Source: Pycnopodia helianthoides
Taxonomy: Eukaryota > Echinodermata > Asteroidea > Forcipulatida > Asteriidae
DNA: 64,000 nucleotides
Direction: 5' to 3'
Assembly: GCA_032158295.1 (NCBI GenBank)
Contig: CM063244.1
Location: 27,006,930-27,070,929 of the forward strand
Under the pieces are notes generated by a model, which was given only the letters and a program-made list of their open reading frames with translations, was not told the DNA's origin and ran no database searches. Below, in pieces: positions 1-10,282 of the stretch. Numbering within the stretch: position 1 is the stretch's first letter; each line of letters begins with the position of its first letter. The translations under genes and the position numbers were made by a program.

Positions 1-90
1 CATCATTCACCAAGATTATTGTGATGATGATGTTGAGTGTATTAGCTCAATAGAAAGAGTTCATAAGAGAGTCTGCCGCCCTCTACTGAC

Positions 91-317
91 CATCCTTGCA
101 TTCCTGTGCCACGCGCATCTCCATCTCATCTCTCTGTGCCTCCATCTTCTTGAAGCGTCTCTCGTTGGCGCTGATGCGCGACAGATGCAGACAACGAAGA
201 GGATGATGATGATGAAAAAGGCTCCTCCGCACACGCCCCGATGATGATGTAGAGTGACAACTGCTGAGGGAGGTACCTCAGACTACCCACGGTCACATTC
301 AGGTTGCCATGTTCGAC
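91..317 (-). CDS. Plexin exon c19: last extracellular strand, TM helix, juxtamembrane helix
   Basis: Starts in phase 0 after a CCAAG acceptor with VEHGNLNVTVGSLRYLPQQ, the final IPT strand of plexins. A hydrophobic stretch GGAFFIIIILFVVCIC follows (membrane helix), then RISANERRFKKMEAQRDEM and EMRVAQECKD, the charged juxtamembrane coiled coil that plexins place just inside the membrane. The three parts lie in three different frames. One base appears to be missing near 228-231 and another near 180-183. With both restored, the exon would be 229 bp and end in phase 1, which matches the intron position of vertebrate plexins at the ECKE/ECKD site. The donor is GATG|GTCAGT. The next exon lies outside the window. 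Translated as it stands, the exon would lose its TM helix. Confidence 0.85.
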
Positions 318-440
318 CTTGGATCATCATTTAAGAAAAGTTCAGAACGGGAGACCTTTCAGTTAATGTGGAAGCAGACTAACTAGGTAAAATCCATTAT
401 AGTCTCTTCAAAAAATATGGGTGCATGCCCCAATTTTATA

Positions 441-834
441 ACAATAAAAATAATAACTAGTTTACACAGTGTTTTATCTACGGGCATCTAAAAGTGCTTA
501 TTGTTATTTTCAAGATAAGGTTTTTGAATTATGAGTCTCATTTATGTAGCACTTTATTGCAATTGTATAAAGGTTTCAAAGTGCTGCTGTGCATTCAGCA
601 GCCTCTGCCAGAAACACGAGGGCAAACCCATTCTCCCTAGCGAAAAGTGCAACTGGGTTCTTATACATGCGTTACACAACACGACCCATGCTTTACGACC
701 CAACCCAAGGATGAAGCGACAATGGTTATTAGTGTCTTGCTTAAGGACACAAGTGTCTTGACCTGGACTCAAACCCACAAATTGCTGATACCAGAACAGC
801 GTCCAGTGCGCTTGACCGCTAGGCCATGACACGC
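441..834 (-). mobile_element. tRNA-derived SINE (family S1), copy 1
   Basis: Lies in the intron between plexin exons c19 and c18. On the minus strand it begins with a tRNA-like head (A-box-like GGCCTAGCGGTCAAG, B-box-like GGGTTTGAGTCC near 760-775) and continues for about 390 bp to an AT-rich tail near 441-460. The same body is found at 36313-36727, including the CATTCAGCAG and AAACCC blocks, so this is a dispersed element rather than a tRNA gene. Open frames here (554-859 and its complement) are SINE sequence, not genes. Confidence 0.75.
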
Positions 835-968
835 CAGTATGGCCGCTGTCACTTTGCATCTTAATCAGGGGCCAGAGTCATTGCTAACGGTGCACTAGAA
901 CGCTCGACCATAACACTCCACCGTTTGATTTGGATGGGTTTGAAAGTGTAGAAGGTTTGGCAACTCAC

Positions 969-1115
969 CCTGACATCATAGATCTCATCTCCTTGATCGT
1001 TTTCTGGAGCAAAACATGTCAAGTGGTTACCCTTCTGCATCAATGATACGCATTCCATACTCCCGATATAAACTTTAACGTCCTTTTCTTGGTACGTTTC
1101 CATCACATATCGACC
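969..1115 (-). CDS. Plexin exon c18: last IPT repeat, middle
   Basis: 147 bp, phase 0 at both ends (acceptor TTTTAAG, donor AGG|GTGAGT). It encodes residues about 1184-1232, including DVKVYIGSMECVSLM and NHLTCFAPEN, the paired cysteines that close an IPT/TIG immunoglobulin-like fold just before the membrane. It joins c17 as MITIQ|GRYVM and c19 as YDVR|VEHGN. Part of the extracellular stalk. Confidence 0.92.
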
Positions 1116-1523
1116 CTTAAAATGCAAAGATGTAGAGATCAATAACATAGGTAGACAATTTCTGAGACACTGTTAGCTGTTTGCTTGTCTGTGTGTCAAG
1201 GAAGCTTCTCAACATTGGAAACTAACAGTGGATGGGAACTTGGACTGTTTTAAGAGACCCTACTGACCAATGGACGTTCTGTGAGTGTTCAAGAAAGCTC
1301 TTACTCGTGTTATCATCTGTTCTAGGCGGAGAACAGATTTTGTCTACATTTTGTTTTCATATTCATTGTAAGGAAATGGTACATAAACACTTTGAGTTTT
1401 GAACCGTTCACTTAGGTAATGGTAATTGTGGAAATTATAGAAATAAAAGCAAAAGTGCTCTTTTAAACTAGCCTCTTACTGTAAAAGATATCTGGGAGTT
1501 TTTTTAAGAAGAACTTTGTGTAC

Positions 1524-1781
1524 CTGAATGGTGATCATCGTCCGATTTCCGTACTGCACCTTCACCTCCCCCAACTGAAAATATTCCGGATCTAAATAAA
1601 CGGTCATCGTGTTGGCGTTCTTGTACTCATCATTGTTGTACTCCTCAACTCCATCTAAGATGAAGCCATATCTAACCACACCCAGCACAGATGAGGATAG
1701 TCTTGAGTTGTTGCTTCCCAGTACATCACTAAAATTCGGCGTCTTGCAAATCATCGACGTGTCTTTGACATTGAAACAGTT
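1524..1781 (-). CDS. Plexin exon c17: end of one IPT repeat, start of the last
   Basis: 258 bp, phase 0 at both ends (acceptor GAAACAG, donor ATTCAG|GTACAC). It encodes residues about 1098-1183. NCFNVKDTSMICKTPNF supplies the cysteine pair of an IPT repeat, RYGFILDGVEEY matches the conserved strand that ends it in plexins, and the last part (DPEYFQLGEVKVQYGNRTMI) opens the next repeat. Several N-x-S/T sequons are present, as expected for an ectodomain. Confidence 0.93.
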
Positions 1782-2444
1782 CTGTTTCACACAAAAAAGA
1801 ATTACTTTTATGATGTAACGCTAACACATTATTGACTGCTTCAGCTAAAAACAAAAATATATGTATGCGCTAGAATGCTTCTTCTTTTTTTAATCACAGG
1901 GCACTAAAACAGAGGGCACTCAAGGTGAGGGCTAAGGGGGCAAGGGGATAAGAGAAGAGGACATCAAACAGGGGAAAGATGACCATTGATATTGCCTTTG
2001 AATTGAGACATATTATAAGAGGCAGGGAAGCAAGATACGGTAGTGAATTCATAAGTGAGGCAGTACGTTTAGGCAAACCACTAGGTATCAGCTTTGGGGA
2101 CAACTACAGTATAAGGATGTGAACGAGCAGAGAAACGTATGGTGCGGCCAACGGTATGGTTAGGTGGAACAACCAGTGAGAGTCCATTGGAGCACCAGCC
2201 ATTATAACACCTGTCAAGTCATGCCCAACTAAACTGCTTTTCTTATGGTGCACATTGGTTACAAATTAACTTTAGCAAACAAACATCTCCCCTCCCCCCC
2301 TCCCCCAAGAAAAAAAAACTGAGAAAACTACAAAAGGGTAGCAAATTAGAAGATAGTGGAACTGAGCGACAGATAAGCAGAATGGTTAACAGGATTTATT
2401 TTGTTTGTATATGTAAATGAAATAGCAGAATACTCGGTACTTAC

Positions 2445-2547
2445 CGATGTTTTACGTGCCGGAGGATCGGTCCCAACATAAAACACCATCTGTGGCTCTT
2501 GAATCACTTCCAAATGGTCACCGTTCACCTCCACTAACAATCCACCA
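2445..2547 (-). CDS. Plexin exon c16: IPT repeat, opening strands
   Basis: 103 bp. One base completes the AG|T serine codon from c15 and the exon ends in phase 0 (acceptor TTATTAG, donor ACATCG|GTAAGT). Encodes GGLLVEVNGDHLEVIQEPQM, which fits the GG-x-L-x-V-x-G-x-x-L-x-x-x-Q-x-P signature of the third plexin IPT repeat. Confidence 0.93.
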
Positions 2548-2937
2548 CTAATAAGGAAAAGACAAATTCTTCAATAGCACTTCGCACTAATTGCTAAAGA
2601 TAGAAGCTAAGTACCGGGATCTCAGACAAAAATCTCTAATTTCACTAACATGCGCACGCGTATACGTCCAAGTTTTATGTTTACTTGTGTGTACTGACTA
2701 TACTAGTAGTGCTGTTTGGCACAGCAAGAATGCGGTGATCGCGTAAGTGGTGGAATGTTTGTCTGACAGCCGGGTATTTTTAGCAAAAGTGAGGTCATTG
2801 GTGCGGACTGCAATTAACATTAACCCCTCGTGTCTTTCAAATAAAGAATAAAGACAATGAAAAATCCTCCACTCTATGGTATCTCATCAAATGTTTTGAA
2901 TAAGATTTGTGTTCCTGCTCTTCAGTGATGGGCAATC

Positions 2938-3158
2938 GACCTTACCCATGAAATATGCAAATTGCACATCATATGCGAGCGTACTAACACTACTGATGGG
3001 CAACATGAATGAACATCGTGCCTTTTTGTATGGGGCTGATGGTGGCATGATGCATGCGCATTTTGGCGACTTCCTCTTGAACAAGTCTGTGGTGTTTTCC
3101 CACCAATAGTGTCTTTGCGCATGCGTGAATGTAGTTGGCACATTTCATGGGAAGGGCT
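2938..3158. mobile_element. Foldback MITE (CCCATGAAATATG family), copy 1
   Basis: About 220 bp. The left end reads ACCTTACCCATGAAATATGC and the right end is its approximate inverse (GCACATTTCATGGGAAGGGC). Internal arms also pair (GTACTAACACTACTG with CAATAGTGTCTTTGCGC). A second copy, inverted relative to this one, lies at 6709-6928. No coding capacity; the open frames here arise from the palindrome. It lies between exons c16 and c15, and the rest of that intron shows nothing recognisable. Confidence 0.75.
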
Positions 3159-3365
3159 ATTTGGGCCCGCAGTACCAAATCCTACAAAGTTTAGACAACT
3201 TCCTGAAAGGGGTTTTGGAGGATTCTTTAACAAACTTAGCTGAGTACAACAAAGAGAGGATAAAGAACATAACAAGATGCTGAATGTTGTAAGACATAAC
3301 CCTTAGAACAACATTCTTTTGTTTCTCATTCAGAACTGTCTTCTTCTTCGCTGGGGCTAACTCAC

Positions 3366-3530
3366 CTTAGTATAGTGCTAATCCGATTCACACCGTTTAT
3401 TACAGGGTCTGCTGCGTATGAGAAATTACTCTGACTTACGACCTCACCAAGGTCATCAAAGGTCATCATGACCTTACCCATGGTGCCTTCCGTAGACTGT
3501 GATGTTATGCATTTAATCTGGGAGGACACA
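3366..3530 (-). CDS. Plexin exon c15: second IPT repeat, closing half
   Basis: 165 bp; the first base completes the last codon of c14 and the exon ends with two bases of a serine codon (acceptor AAAGCAG, donor CTAAG|GTGAGT). The CAG acceptor nearer the ATT codon (3518) would put a stop in frame after c14. The acceptor at 3531 restores the frame as GPTNVSSQIKCITSQSTEG. Encodes an IPT cysteine and the strand VVSQSNFSYAADPVINGV leading into the next repeat. NVS and NFS are sequons. Confidence 0.92.
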
Positions 3531-3675
3531 CTGCTTTAAAATTAAACAAAACAAACAATTTTTTCAAATGCACCTTTTGTAGATAAGGTTGTTGGTGTTG
3601 GGGTAAGGGTTTGACAAGTTCACACACAAAAAGGAGGAGTTATCCTGATTTTTATAAAGGGCAAAATTTTTTAAC

Positions 3676-3960
3676 AGCCTGATGTTTCGACCCAAGCAGA
3701 GTCTTTCTCAGGAGTCTTTCTCCGACTATTTTAGTGAGCCTGACCAGAAATTAGTTTCTGACCAAAAATTCACTAACCAAAACAATTTCCGAGAGCTGTG
3801 CACCAAAAATGTATATGGGGCGTGTTTCGGCAATCCTGACCAGAAACTAGTTTCTGACATAAAATTCACTGAGCAAAACAATTTCTGAGAGCTACGCCAA
3901 AACAGGTCGGTGACCAGAAACCAGGTACATCTCTTGAAAATGAATGTTCTCAAAGCCTAC
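3676..3960. repeat. Intronic repeat with two 96-bp internal units
   Basis: Begins with CCTGATGTTTCGACCC, shared in inverse orientation with 26838-26880. Then follow two direct units about 96 bp apart (starting near 3741 and 3837), each with CAGAAAYTAGTTTCTGAC and CAAAACAATTTCYGAGAGCT. A further diverged copy lies near 5410-5560. A dispersed repeat, not coding. Confidence 0.6.
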
Positions 3961-4017
3961 AGCCTGTTCAGCAATACATTCTGCTCTGTGGCATTGGGCC
4001 CTGGTGGTACGACTTAC

Positions 4018-4163
4018 TTTGTGGGTCCAACAAGACTGCACGGCATGCCTGCTGCTATGATACTTTGACGGCTTCCTGCATTCAGGTCGGTTCCAGACAA
4101 CGTGACCCTGGTTCCTCCAGACTTTGGTCCATCAACGGGACTGAAGGAGGTTATTACCGGAAC
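4018..4163 (-). CDS. Plexin exon c14: second IPT repeat, opening half
   Basis: 146 bp, phase 0 to phase 2 (acceptor GGGAAG, donor ACAAA|GTAAGT). Encodes VPVITSFSPVDGPKSGGTRV followed by TLSGTDLNAGS, a textbook plexin IPT start (P-x-I-x-x-x-x-P-x-x-G-P-x-x-G-G-T-x-v-T-i-x-G-x-x-L-n-a-G-s). It joins c13 exactly at the FSYV|VPVI boundary. Not listed as a long open frame because it is short. Confidence 0.94.
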
Positions 4164-4680
4164 CTTCCCGAGAGAAAAAAAAGGAATTTGAGATTGATTT
4201 ATGCAATGAGATTACCTGCTAGCTGAAGATCCAAAGGAGAGGTAAAAATCATTAAGATGTCCGGACTTTGGTGTTGGTGGTAGATCGGTTTAGAGTTTGT
4301 TTTGCAATACTCCGTTCATATAGAGCAAACCGAAACCCATACCTATTTGATTATTGCTGGGAACCAGAGTGAACAAAACCATGTCACACTTGAAGCCTTA
4401 CCATCCCAAATCCTTCCATATCAACTTTGCCAAAATGAATGATTCAGAAGAACCAAGGGCTGTGGGCCCAAATGACCATTGCTTACCACTGGGTCAGGCA
4501 CTCCATGCTTATTTAGGTGTGGAGTGACATATAGGAGAGGAGGATATTGGAGGGTTGAGGTCACATGTTGGCAAAAAATGCCCCAAAAGTTAGTGTTCAT
4601 GAGTCTCAACGGTCAAATATGCACATTACATAGGACTTGCGCAGTGTACCTCGACAATGATTCAAGTAACGAATACTCAC

Positions 4681-4795
4681 CACATATGAAAAGATGTCTT
4701 TGGAAGTGGCCTCTACCATTGCGTTGTTTTTGCCTAACATCACTCGCACAGGTCCAGCTGTAACCTTCGAACTTTCCATGGTCAGGCAGACGATT
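4681..4795 (-). CDS. Plexin exon c13: first IPT repeat, closing half
   Basis: 115 bp, phase 2 to 0 (acceptor CAACAG, donor TATGTG|GTGAGT). Encodes IVCLTMESSKVTAGPVRVML then SKDIFSYV. This has the conserved I-V-C that disulphide-bonds the IPT fold, followed by the F-x-Y strand leading into the next repeat. Confidence 0.93.
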
Positions 4796-5716
4796 CTGTT
4801 GTAGAAAGAGACAAAGATTTTAAGTACTGTGTCCACTTTCATACCACGGAACTCTGCTCTCACGGAGCCCTGTAAAGCACATAATTCAGCATCGGCCTAA
4901 TGCCACAAAAAGCACAGCCATAAAATTTGGTCTTGATCTCCTACAAGTTTTATAATGCAAATTTGGTATTACCCGCAAGATCATTCCTAGACAGGTCTTG
5001 GACTAGATTTGTTTGGCCTTGAAGCATTACAAAACAACATTCAGTTTGACGACCTCAAAACTGATTTACAATAGAGATTAACTTGATATGACAAATTCAA
5101 CAGTCACAAAATGTAACGATCTTTGTGGAATGTTTGTTTTTTCTCATGGCACCGCCAGAGGGGCCTTGAACAAGAAGTTCAGAAATAAATAAATAAGTTA
5201 AATGCTGCATGTTTCACAAAAATGTTTGGCTTCATCTTGTCACATAATGGAGGTGTAATAAATGAAAAATCCTGAGAGACGATTAGAGGTCAATCTTCGC
5301 TTGGTCCAGACAGCGTTCAGAGTGCAACATTTGACATGATTTACAGACTCTCCAACTTAAATGGAACATCAGGTTTGGACAGAAAAGGGGCTACGTCTGT
5401 CTTATTTTAAAGTCAATTCATGTCTGTAAGGAATCCACAAACAAGTCTCTGACGTAGAATTCACGAACCAAAAGAAATTCCGAGAGCTACGCCAAAATGG
5501 GTCAGTAACCACAAACAGTTCATGACATAGGTACATCTCTTGAAAATTTTCAAAATATTCAGCCTTCCTTTTTTTTTTCAAGTAATGAAACTTAGCCTGT
5601 ATAATTTTATCAACATTTTGGATCGGTATGCTTCAAGGGTTATCATTTTCAAAACAACGTTTTGTTCATTTGTAAATCTGCCATCTTGAAACCAAGCCTA
5701 ACTGAGCCAACAACTC

Positions 5717-5844
5717 AGGCCATGTTCGAATTGGCGGCTACAGCTACGGCTACAGCTGGATCATTGCATCATCATGCCTTGAAGTATAGGATTAGGACCT
5801 CCTTAGCAACACCTGAGCTTTAGCGGCCAATTCGGATGCGGCCT
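5717..5844. mobile_element. Short foldback MITE (GGCCGTGTCCGA-type ends), copy 1
   Basis: About 128 bp with ends AGGCCATGTTCGAATTGGC and GCCAATTCGGATGCGGCCT, near-perfect inverse complements. A related element lies at 19349-19482. Non-autonomous, in the intron between exons c13 and c12. The remaining intron (4796-6395) holds only AT-rich sequence and the diverged repeat near 5410-5560. Confidence 0.7.
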
Positions 5845-6395
5845 CAGTTATAGCTTGAAGCTAAAACAATGCCCGACATTAAAATGTTTTCTGGTCTGGG
5901 TCACCGAAAAATACCCCTGAAAACAAAGTGCAATCTACGACTGAAAATAAATAATCACAGGAAACGGGTAGAGGTCTTCTCTTGACCAAGACAGCATTCA
6001 AATTACAACATTCAAATGATATACAGACTCTCTATAGACCATGTGACCTGTGACATCACATGTTTACAAAAGAGCACCAGAGCCTGGACTTCCTCAGGCA
6101 TATTTGCAAACAGCTCAATGGAAGAATACAACAAATCTTATGTTTTTATGGAGATCGCACTGTCTGAATTTTCTCAACTTTTGATATGAAGAAAGGGAAG
6201 ACATCTCAAAAGCTATACAGCTGACTGCTTTTTGTAAATTTTGAATCTATGTGAAAATATGACACAAAATGCAAATTTTCCCATAGAGCCTGTCTTTGTC
6301 TCACTCCTTTTGAAATCGGTTCGTGTCTTGTAAGGAACACTGAAGACAAAGGACAATCTGTGAAAAGATTCCCTATACATAATGACTGGACCTAC

Positions 6396-6538
6396 CTCTC
6401 CGCCTCCCTGTACTCTTTAATCTCACATATGACTCCCGCTACAGTGATCTGAATAACATCCTCTATGTTCTTCCCCAAGTTGTAACCCAAGATAGTCAGG
6501 TTGGTGTTGCCTCTTATGTGACCACTTTGAGGATGAAA
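6396..6538 (-). CDS. Plexin exon c12: first IPT repeat, opening half
   Basis: 143 bp, phase 0 to 2 (acceptor TTCTGTAG, donor GGAGAG|GTAGGT). Encodes FHPQSGHIRGNTNLTILGYN, then LGKNIEDVIQITVAGVICEI. The G-x-x-x-G-x-T-x-L-T-I-x-G-x-N-L-G start and the V-A-G-V-x-C strand are typical of the plexin IPT repeat that follows PSI3. It joins c11 as PAVSS|FHPQSG. Confidence 0.94.
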
Positions 6539-6708
6539 CTACAGAAGGGGAAAGAGTCAAGATAGAAGTTGATATATCTATTTATAAAAGGACAGAACAA
6601 AATCTGTGATGAAAATAAATCCCACAGATGAAACAAAAACTGAAGTTTTTCAATCCATTACAAAAATATCTTCAGGCCCGATAATTCAGGAACTTCAGAG
6701 GCAATAAG

Positions 6709-6928
6709 CCGTTCCCATAAAATATGCTATTTAGCATGCGTACAGACACTATTGGTTGGCAAATACCATAGAGTTGTGCACTAGGCAGACGCACGAATGC
6801 GTATGTGTCACGCCACCATTAGCCCATACAAAGCAGAACAATTTTCCCTCATTTTGCCAATCAGTACTCTTCCAGTAGTGTTGGTGTGCATGCGTGATGT
6901 ACAATTTACATATTTCATGGGAAGGGTC
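6709..6928. mobile_element. Foldback MITE (CCCATGAAATATG family), copy 2
   Basis: Inverted relative to the copy at 2938-3158. Ends CGTTCCCATAAAATATGC and TTTACATATTTCATGGGAAG are near inverse complements, and the core (CGCCACCATTAGCCCATAC) is the reverse complement of the core of copy 1. About 220 bp, no protein. The rest of this intron up to 8140 is featureless, apart from short similarities between 7430-7505 and 22200-22265. Confidence 0.7.
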
Positions 6929-8159
6929 AAATGTCTTCATGCCCCTGGTCATTGCCTCAGCGCCCCTGTGAAACGTTTCCATTTCCATCATGGAGAAGCC
7001 CTGGAAAAACTGCTTTGCCTGTGTGTTTTAGGTTACAAATCAACATAAATACCAGACCTGTTTGGACTAAGTTTCCTACGCACAACAAGACCGCTACAAC
7101 AGCACTCCACACTAATCACGTCATTTGCTCAAAATACCCGGATGTCAGACAAATTTTCAACTCTCGCGATCACCACATCGGTGCGCCCCAAAACAATACA
7201 CGCAAATAAACATAAAACAAACATATAACACTGACAATTTCTTGGACATGTGTACTTTGACAATTGACATGTGTACTTTACGCAACGTCACCATTTAGAG
7301 CTTCTTTTTTTAGCTTGAATGTGGAGTTCTTTTGTGAAAATGGCTCACAGTCGCTTATTTCTTAAGATGTGTTGAAAAAATATTAGTGGAAAACATGCAT
7401 TTCTAAAAACCAACCAGTAGACTTTTATCACTCGCGGACATCTTGTTTTTCACTCATTCAAACCAATGTAACCAAACTGAGGCTGGAAAGAAAAAAAACA
7501 TCTGGTTCCTTTTTTTATAAAACACATACAAGAACTCTCATCTTTATTGTGTATTCAGGAAACGTGGCAATGATGGCCACATCGATCTAACGAGGGCATG
7601 TCACAGAATTGATCATTCAAAAACAATGACACCAAACTGAAGGAAATAACCTTGCTAGTCAGCGTGATTAATTTGACACCTGTACACAAATCCCGAGGCG
7701 ATATAATCCATGACAACACTAGGTTAGGGTCATGTGGAAGTCCTTAATTCCTGGAGAGATTTAGGGATTTGTAACAAGAGTTACAGAGAAACTTAATCCA
7801 TGGAGAAACAAACAAAACTAGAACTGGCTTCATGAAACTCATCTCACGAGCAGGCAAGGTGCCAAGGCAAAACAACCTAATCCGTAATTTTAGTTCGCCA
7901 GATCTTGAAAATATCTTTGAATCCCAACAGATTTGTTATCTTTCAACCAATCTTCTAAAATTTTCAAAACAAAAGAAGAACTACTGATCACATTCAAGGA
8001 TTCTAATCATACCCCTGTCCTACAGATCCACCACAAGATAAAGAAGTTATTATTAAAGTAAATCTTTGACAAAGGTCACTTTTAAATTGTTTGACTGTTA
8101 ATACTGTCAGCCCACAATCCCTAACCTAAGACAGAAAGACAGAAAGACAGACAAACAAA

Positions 8160-8262
8160 CATACCCAAGCCAGCAGGATCAGGACATAAGTGTGTCCAAC
8201 TACTGGCCATAATCACACGGCGACTCCATGGAAAACACTTGGGAACTCTCACACCAAGACAT
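8160..8262 (-). pseudogene. Degenerate third copy of the PSI3 exon
   Basis: Reverse complement aligns with the PSI3 exon over its second half (W-C-E-S-S, then S-M-E-S, then Y-G-Q), but hits an in-frame TAG where exon c11 reads CAGGGG. Its cysteines are disrupted and the donor has drifted to TTGG|GTATG. Upstream flank CTACTAAACAT is shared with copy 2 at 8430-8450, so flank and exon were copied together. Not expected to be spliced in. Confidence 0.7.
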
Positions 8263-8302
8263 GTTTAGTAGAAACAGACAGACAGAGAGACAGACAACCT
8301 AC

Positions 8303-8430
8303 CGAGCTGACAGCAGGATCAGAACATAAGTCTGTCCCATTCAACCACACCCCCTGCTGGCCAACACCACACAGTGACTCCATGGAACACATGTTGCAGC
8401 TCTCACACCAACCACAAGCAAACAAAAAGT
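8303..8430 (-). pseudogene. Truncated PSI3 exon copy, possibly a usable alternative exon
   Basis: A second copy of the PSI3 exon with an open frame over LFACGWCESCNMCSMESLCG and GVWLNGTDLC, ending at the same donor as c11 (GCTCG|GTAGGTTG). It lacks the first 21 or so residues, including the LYKC and NCGKC cysteines. However, a CATAG acceptor at 8431-8434 gives a 128-bp exon with the same phases as c11 (2 bases, then 42 codons). If spliced, it would replace PSI3 with a version lacking three cysteines. It could be a decaying duplicate or a mutually exclusive exon; the sequence alone cannot decide. Confidence 0.55.
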
Positions 8431-8641
8431 CTATGAACAACAATGTTTAGTAGAGCGACATTGTGGGCTTTCCCCATGTGTTTTCTACTGTTCCTTTTCT
8501 TTAATCTTTCCTGTTAAAAAACATTGTGGGGTTAAACCCACAATGTCAAAACACCCCACAAGTACAGTTCCTAATAAAAAACACCCTACATACAATGTTA
8601 TATCCTGTAAGCACAGACAGACAGACAAACAGACAACCTAC

Positions 8642-8826
8642 CGAGCTGACAGCAGGATCAGGACATAATTCCGTCCCATTCAGCCATGTCCCCTGCTGGC
8701 CAATGTCACAACGTGACTCCATGGAACACACTTTGGAGCTCTCGCACCAACCACAAGCAAACTTGGTATCCAGCATAAGGCATTTGCCACAGTTAGTTCT
8801 AGACACTGCACACTTGTAGAGGGTAA
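8642..8826 (-). CDS. Plexin exon c11: PSI3 domain
   Basis: 185 bp; starts with two bases completing the valine codon from c10 and ends in phase 0 (acceptor TTGTTGTAG, donor GCTCG|GTAGGT). Encodes TLYKCAVSRTNCGKCLMLDT then FACGWCESSKVCSMESRC and a WLNGTELC tail. This is the cysteine-rich plexin-semaphorin-integrin module with its CGWC core. It joins c10 as NIE-V-TLYKC and c12 as PAVSS|FHP. Two further copies of this exon follow in the downstream intron. Confidence 0.96.
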
Positions 8827-10185
8827 CTACAACAAGAAAAAAGGAAAAAGACAAACCAATTCTCAATGCAATTCAAAGACATTTTTTTTTAGAGGCCATT
8901 AAGAATTTTTGATGTTTTGAAATTGTTTAGGTTTTCTCCTCCCGAAATTGTGAATGGGTTGGCCAAAGAAAGTAATAAGAAATCAAGTACAATTTTTTAT
9001 TCACACACAAAAACTTAAGGAAAGAAAAACAGTTTAAAAAAAACAAAAAATTGTAAATTGAAAATCAAATACTTCTCAATGGCCTTTTAAAGACAAATCC
9101 ATTGCAGGTGTCCTGTGCCTGTGTTTTCTGCCATTACTGGGGTGAAATATGCCAAGCATTCTTTTTTGTAAACGTATCACAGGCATCTTCGACCAATGGT
9201 TTTGACGTAAAACTACAGAAAATGCCAGCGGGAATTAAAGCCTTCTCGCTCTGCATACACGAGCAAAAAGGCATCCCTGTACAGTGGAAAACACTGGTAG
9301 AACACATAGGAAATTGAACTAAAATCTATTAGTCTAAATGCACAGTAATAAATTTGAAAACAAGGAAATGGATTTTGAAATAGATTTTCCCAGAAAAAAC
9401 AAAGAACTGAACTATTTGTCTTTCACCCCCCCCCCCCATGTTGACCCAGGGCCCCCAGATGTCCGAGATCCCTTTGGCAGCCAGAGTTGCCAGTGAAAGA
9501 GCGTTTTAATGTCCTGCCATTTCAGGAAAAAAAACTCGTTCAACAATTCTTACCTTCTAAAAATAAAATGAAGTGTAAAGACCGCCCAATGTTGTTCACT
9601 TCACAGAACTTCATTTCGCATTGATTTGATAAACACGTCATAGTCTGCGATCAACCCCCATAAGGCACTCTTTTTTGGGTCACTTACAAATGCCAAAGGC
9701 CTTTTACACCAGACAGCCTGGCATCAAGCTCAAGGACATTTCACATTTCACAGAATTTTGACTCCAACATTGCCACTGGAATACTCACCACTTTCTCTTT
9801 ATATGATTTTTAATTTTTTTTTATTTCCGCATCTGAAAGAACATACATTATGTTCTCTTAAATAGTACAATGATTTTCCAAGCCGAGTGGCCACTGTGGC
9901 ATGGTTAAGAGGAGGGCTTGCCTGGTGTTTCTGGCATGGTTAAGAGAAGGGCTTGTCCTGTTGTTTCTGGCATGGTTAAGAGAAGGGGCTTGCCCTACTG
10001 TTTCTGGCATGGTTTGCAGCAGATTTTAGCAGCAGCACCTTGTAAACCCTTACAAGATGCTATAAAATAGATCTCATAACGAGCGCTTTGAGACGCCCTC
10101 AGACAAAAGACTGTTCTTATTATAAAAGGCTAAAGTTATTATGATTATCACTTATTGAGAGTCTTGAAGGATTTGAGAGTCTTAC
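8827..10185. other. Intron between c11 and c10
   Basis: No exon seen. It holds a C-homopolymer at about 9427-9438, poly-A/T runs and the tandem repeat at 9893-10015. The open frame at 9102-9317 has no recognisable domain and no splice context. Confidence 0.6.
9893..10015. repeat. Three-copy tandem repeat, unit about 40 bp
   Basis: The block GGCATGGTTAAGAGRAGGGC recurs about every 40-42 bp, each followed by CTGKTGTTTCT-like sequence; the last repeat ends at CTGTTTCTGGCATGGTTTGC. Intronic minisatellite. Confidence 0.75.
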
Positions 10186-10282
10186 CCTCTATGTTGGATG
10201 GGTTGTCCAAGAGAAACTTTCCTTCATTCCATCTCACGCTGAACTCAGCTTTTATGAAGCTTTCATTAGAAGTGTAGTTGTA
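10186..10282 (-). CDS. Plexin exon c10: linker strand before PSI3
   Basis: 97 bp, phase 0 to 1 (acceptor CACACAG, donor AGAGG|GTAAGA). Encodes YNYTSNESFIKAEFSVRWNE then GKFLLDNPSNIE. This matches the plexin segment reading F-x-V-x-W-x-x-x-x-x-x-D-N-P-x-x-I just before the LYKC of PSI3. Two sequons (NYT, NES). Confidence 0.93.

Noticed and set aside
3366..3517. Shorter version of exon c15 starting at the CCCAG acceptor
   Set aside because: It would read a stop soon after joining c14; the acceptor at 3531 keeps the frame.
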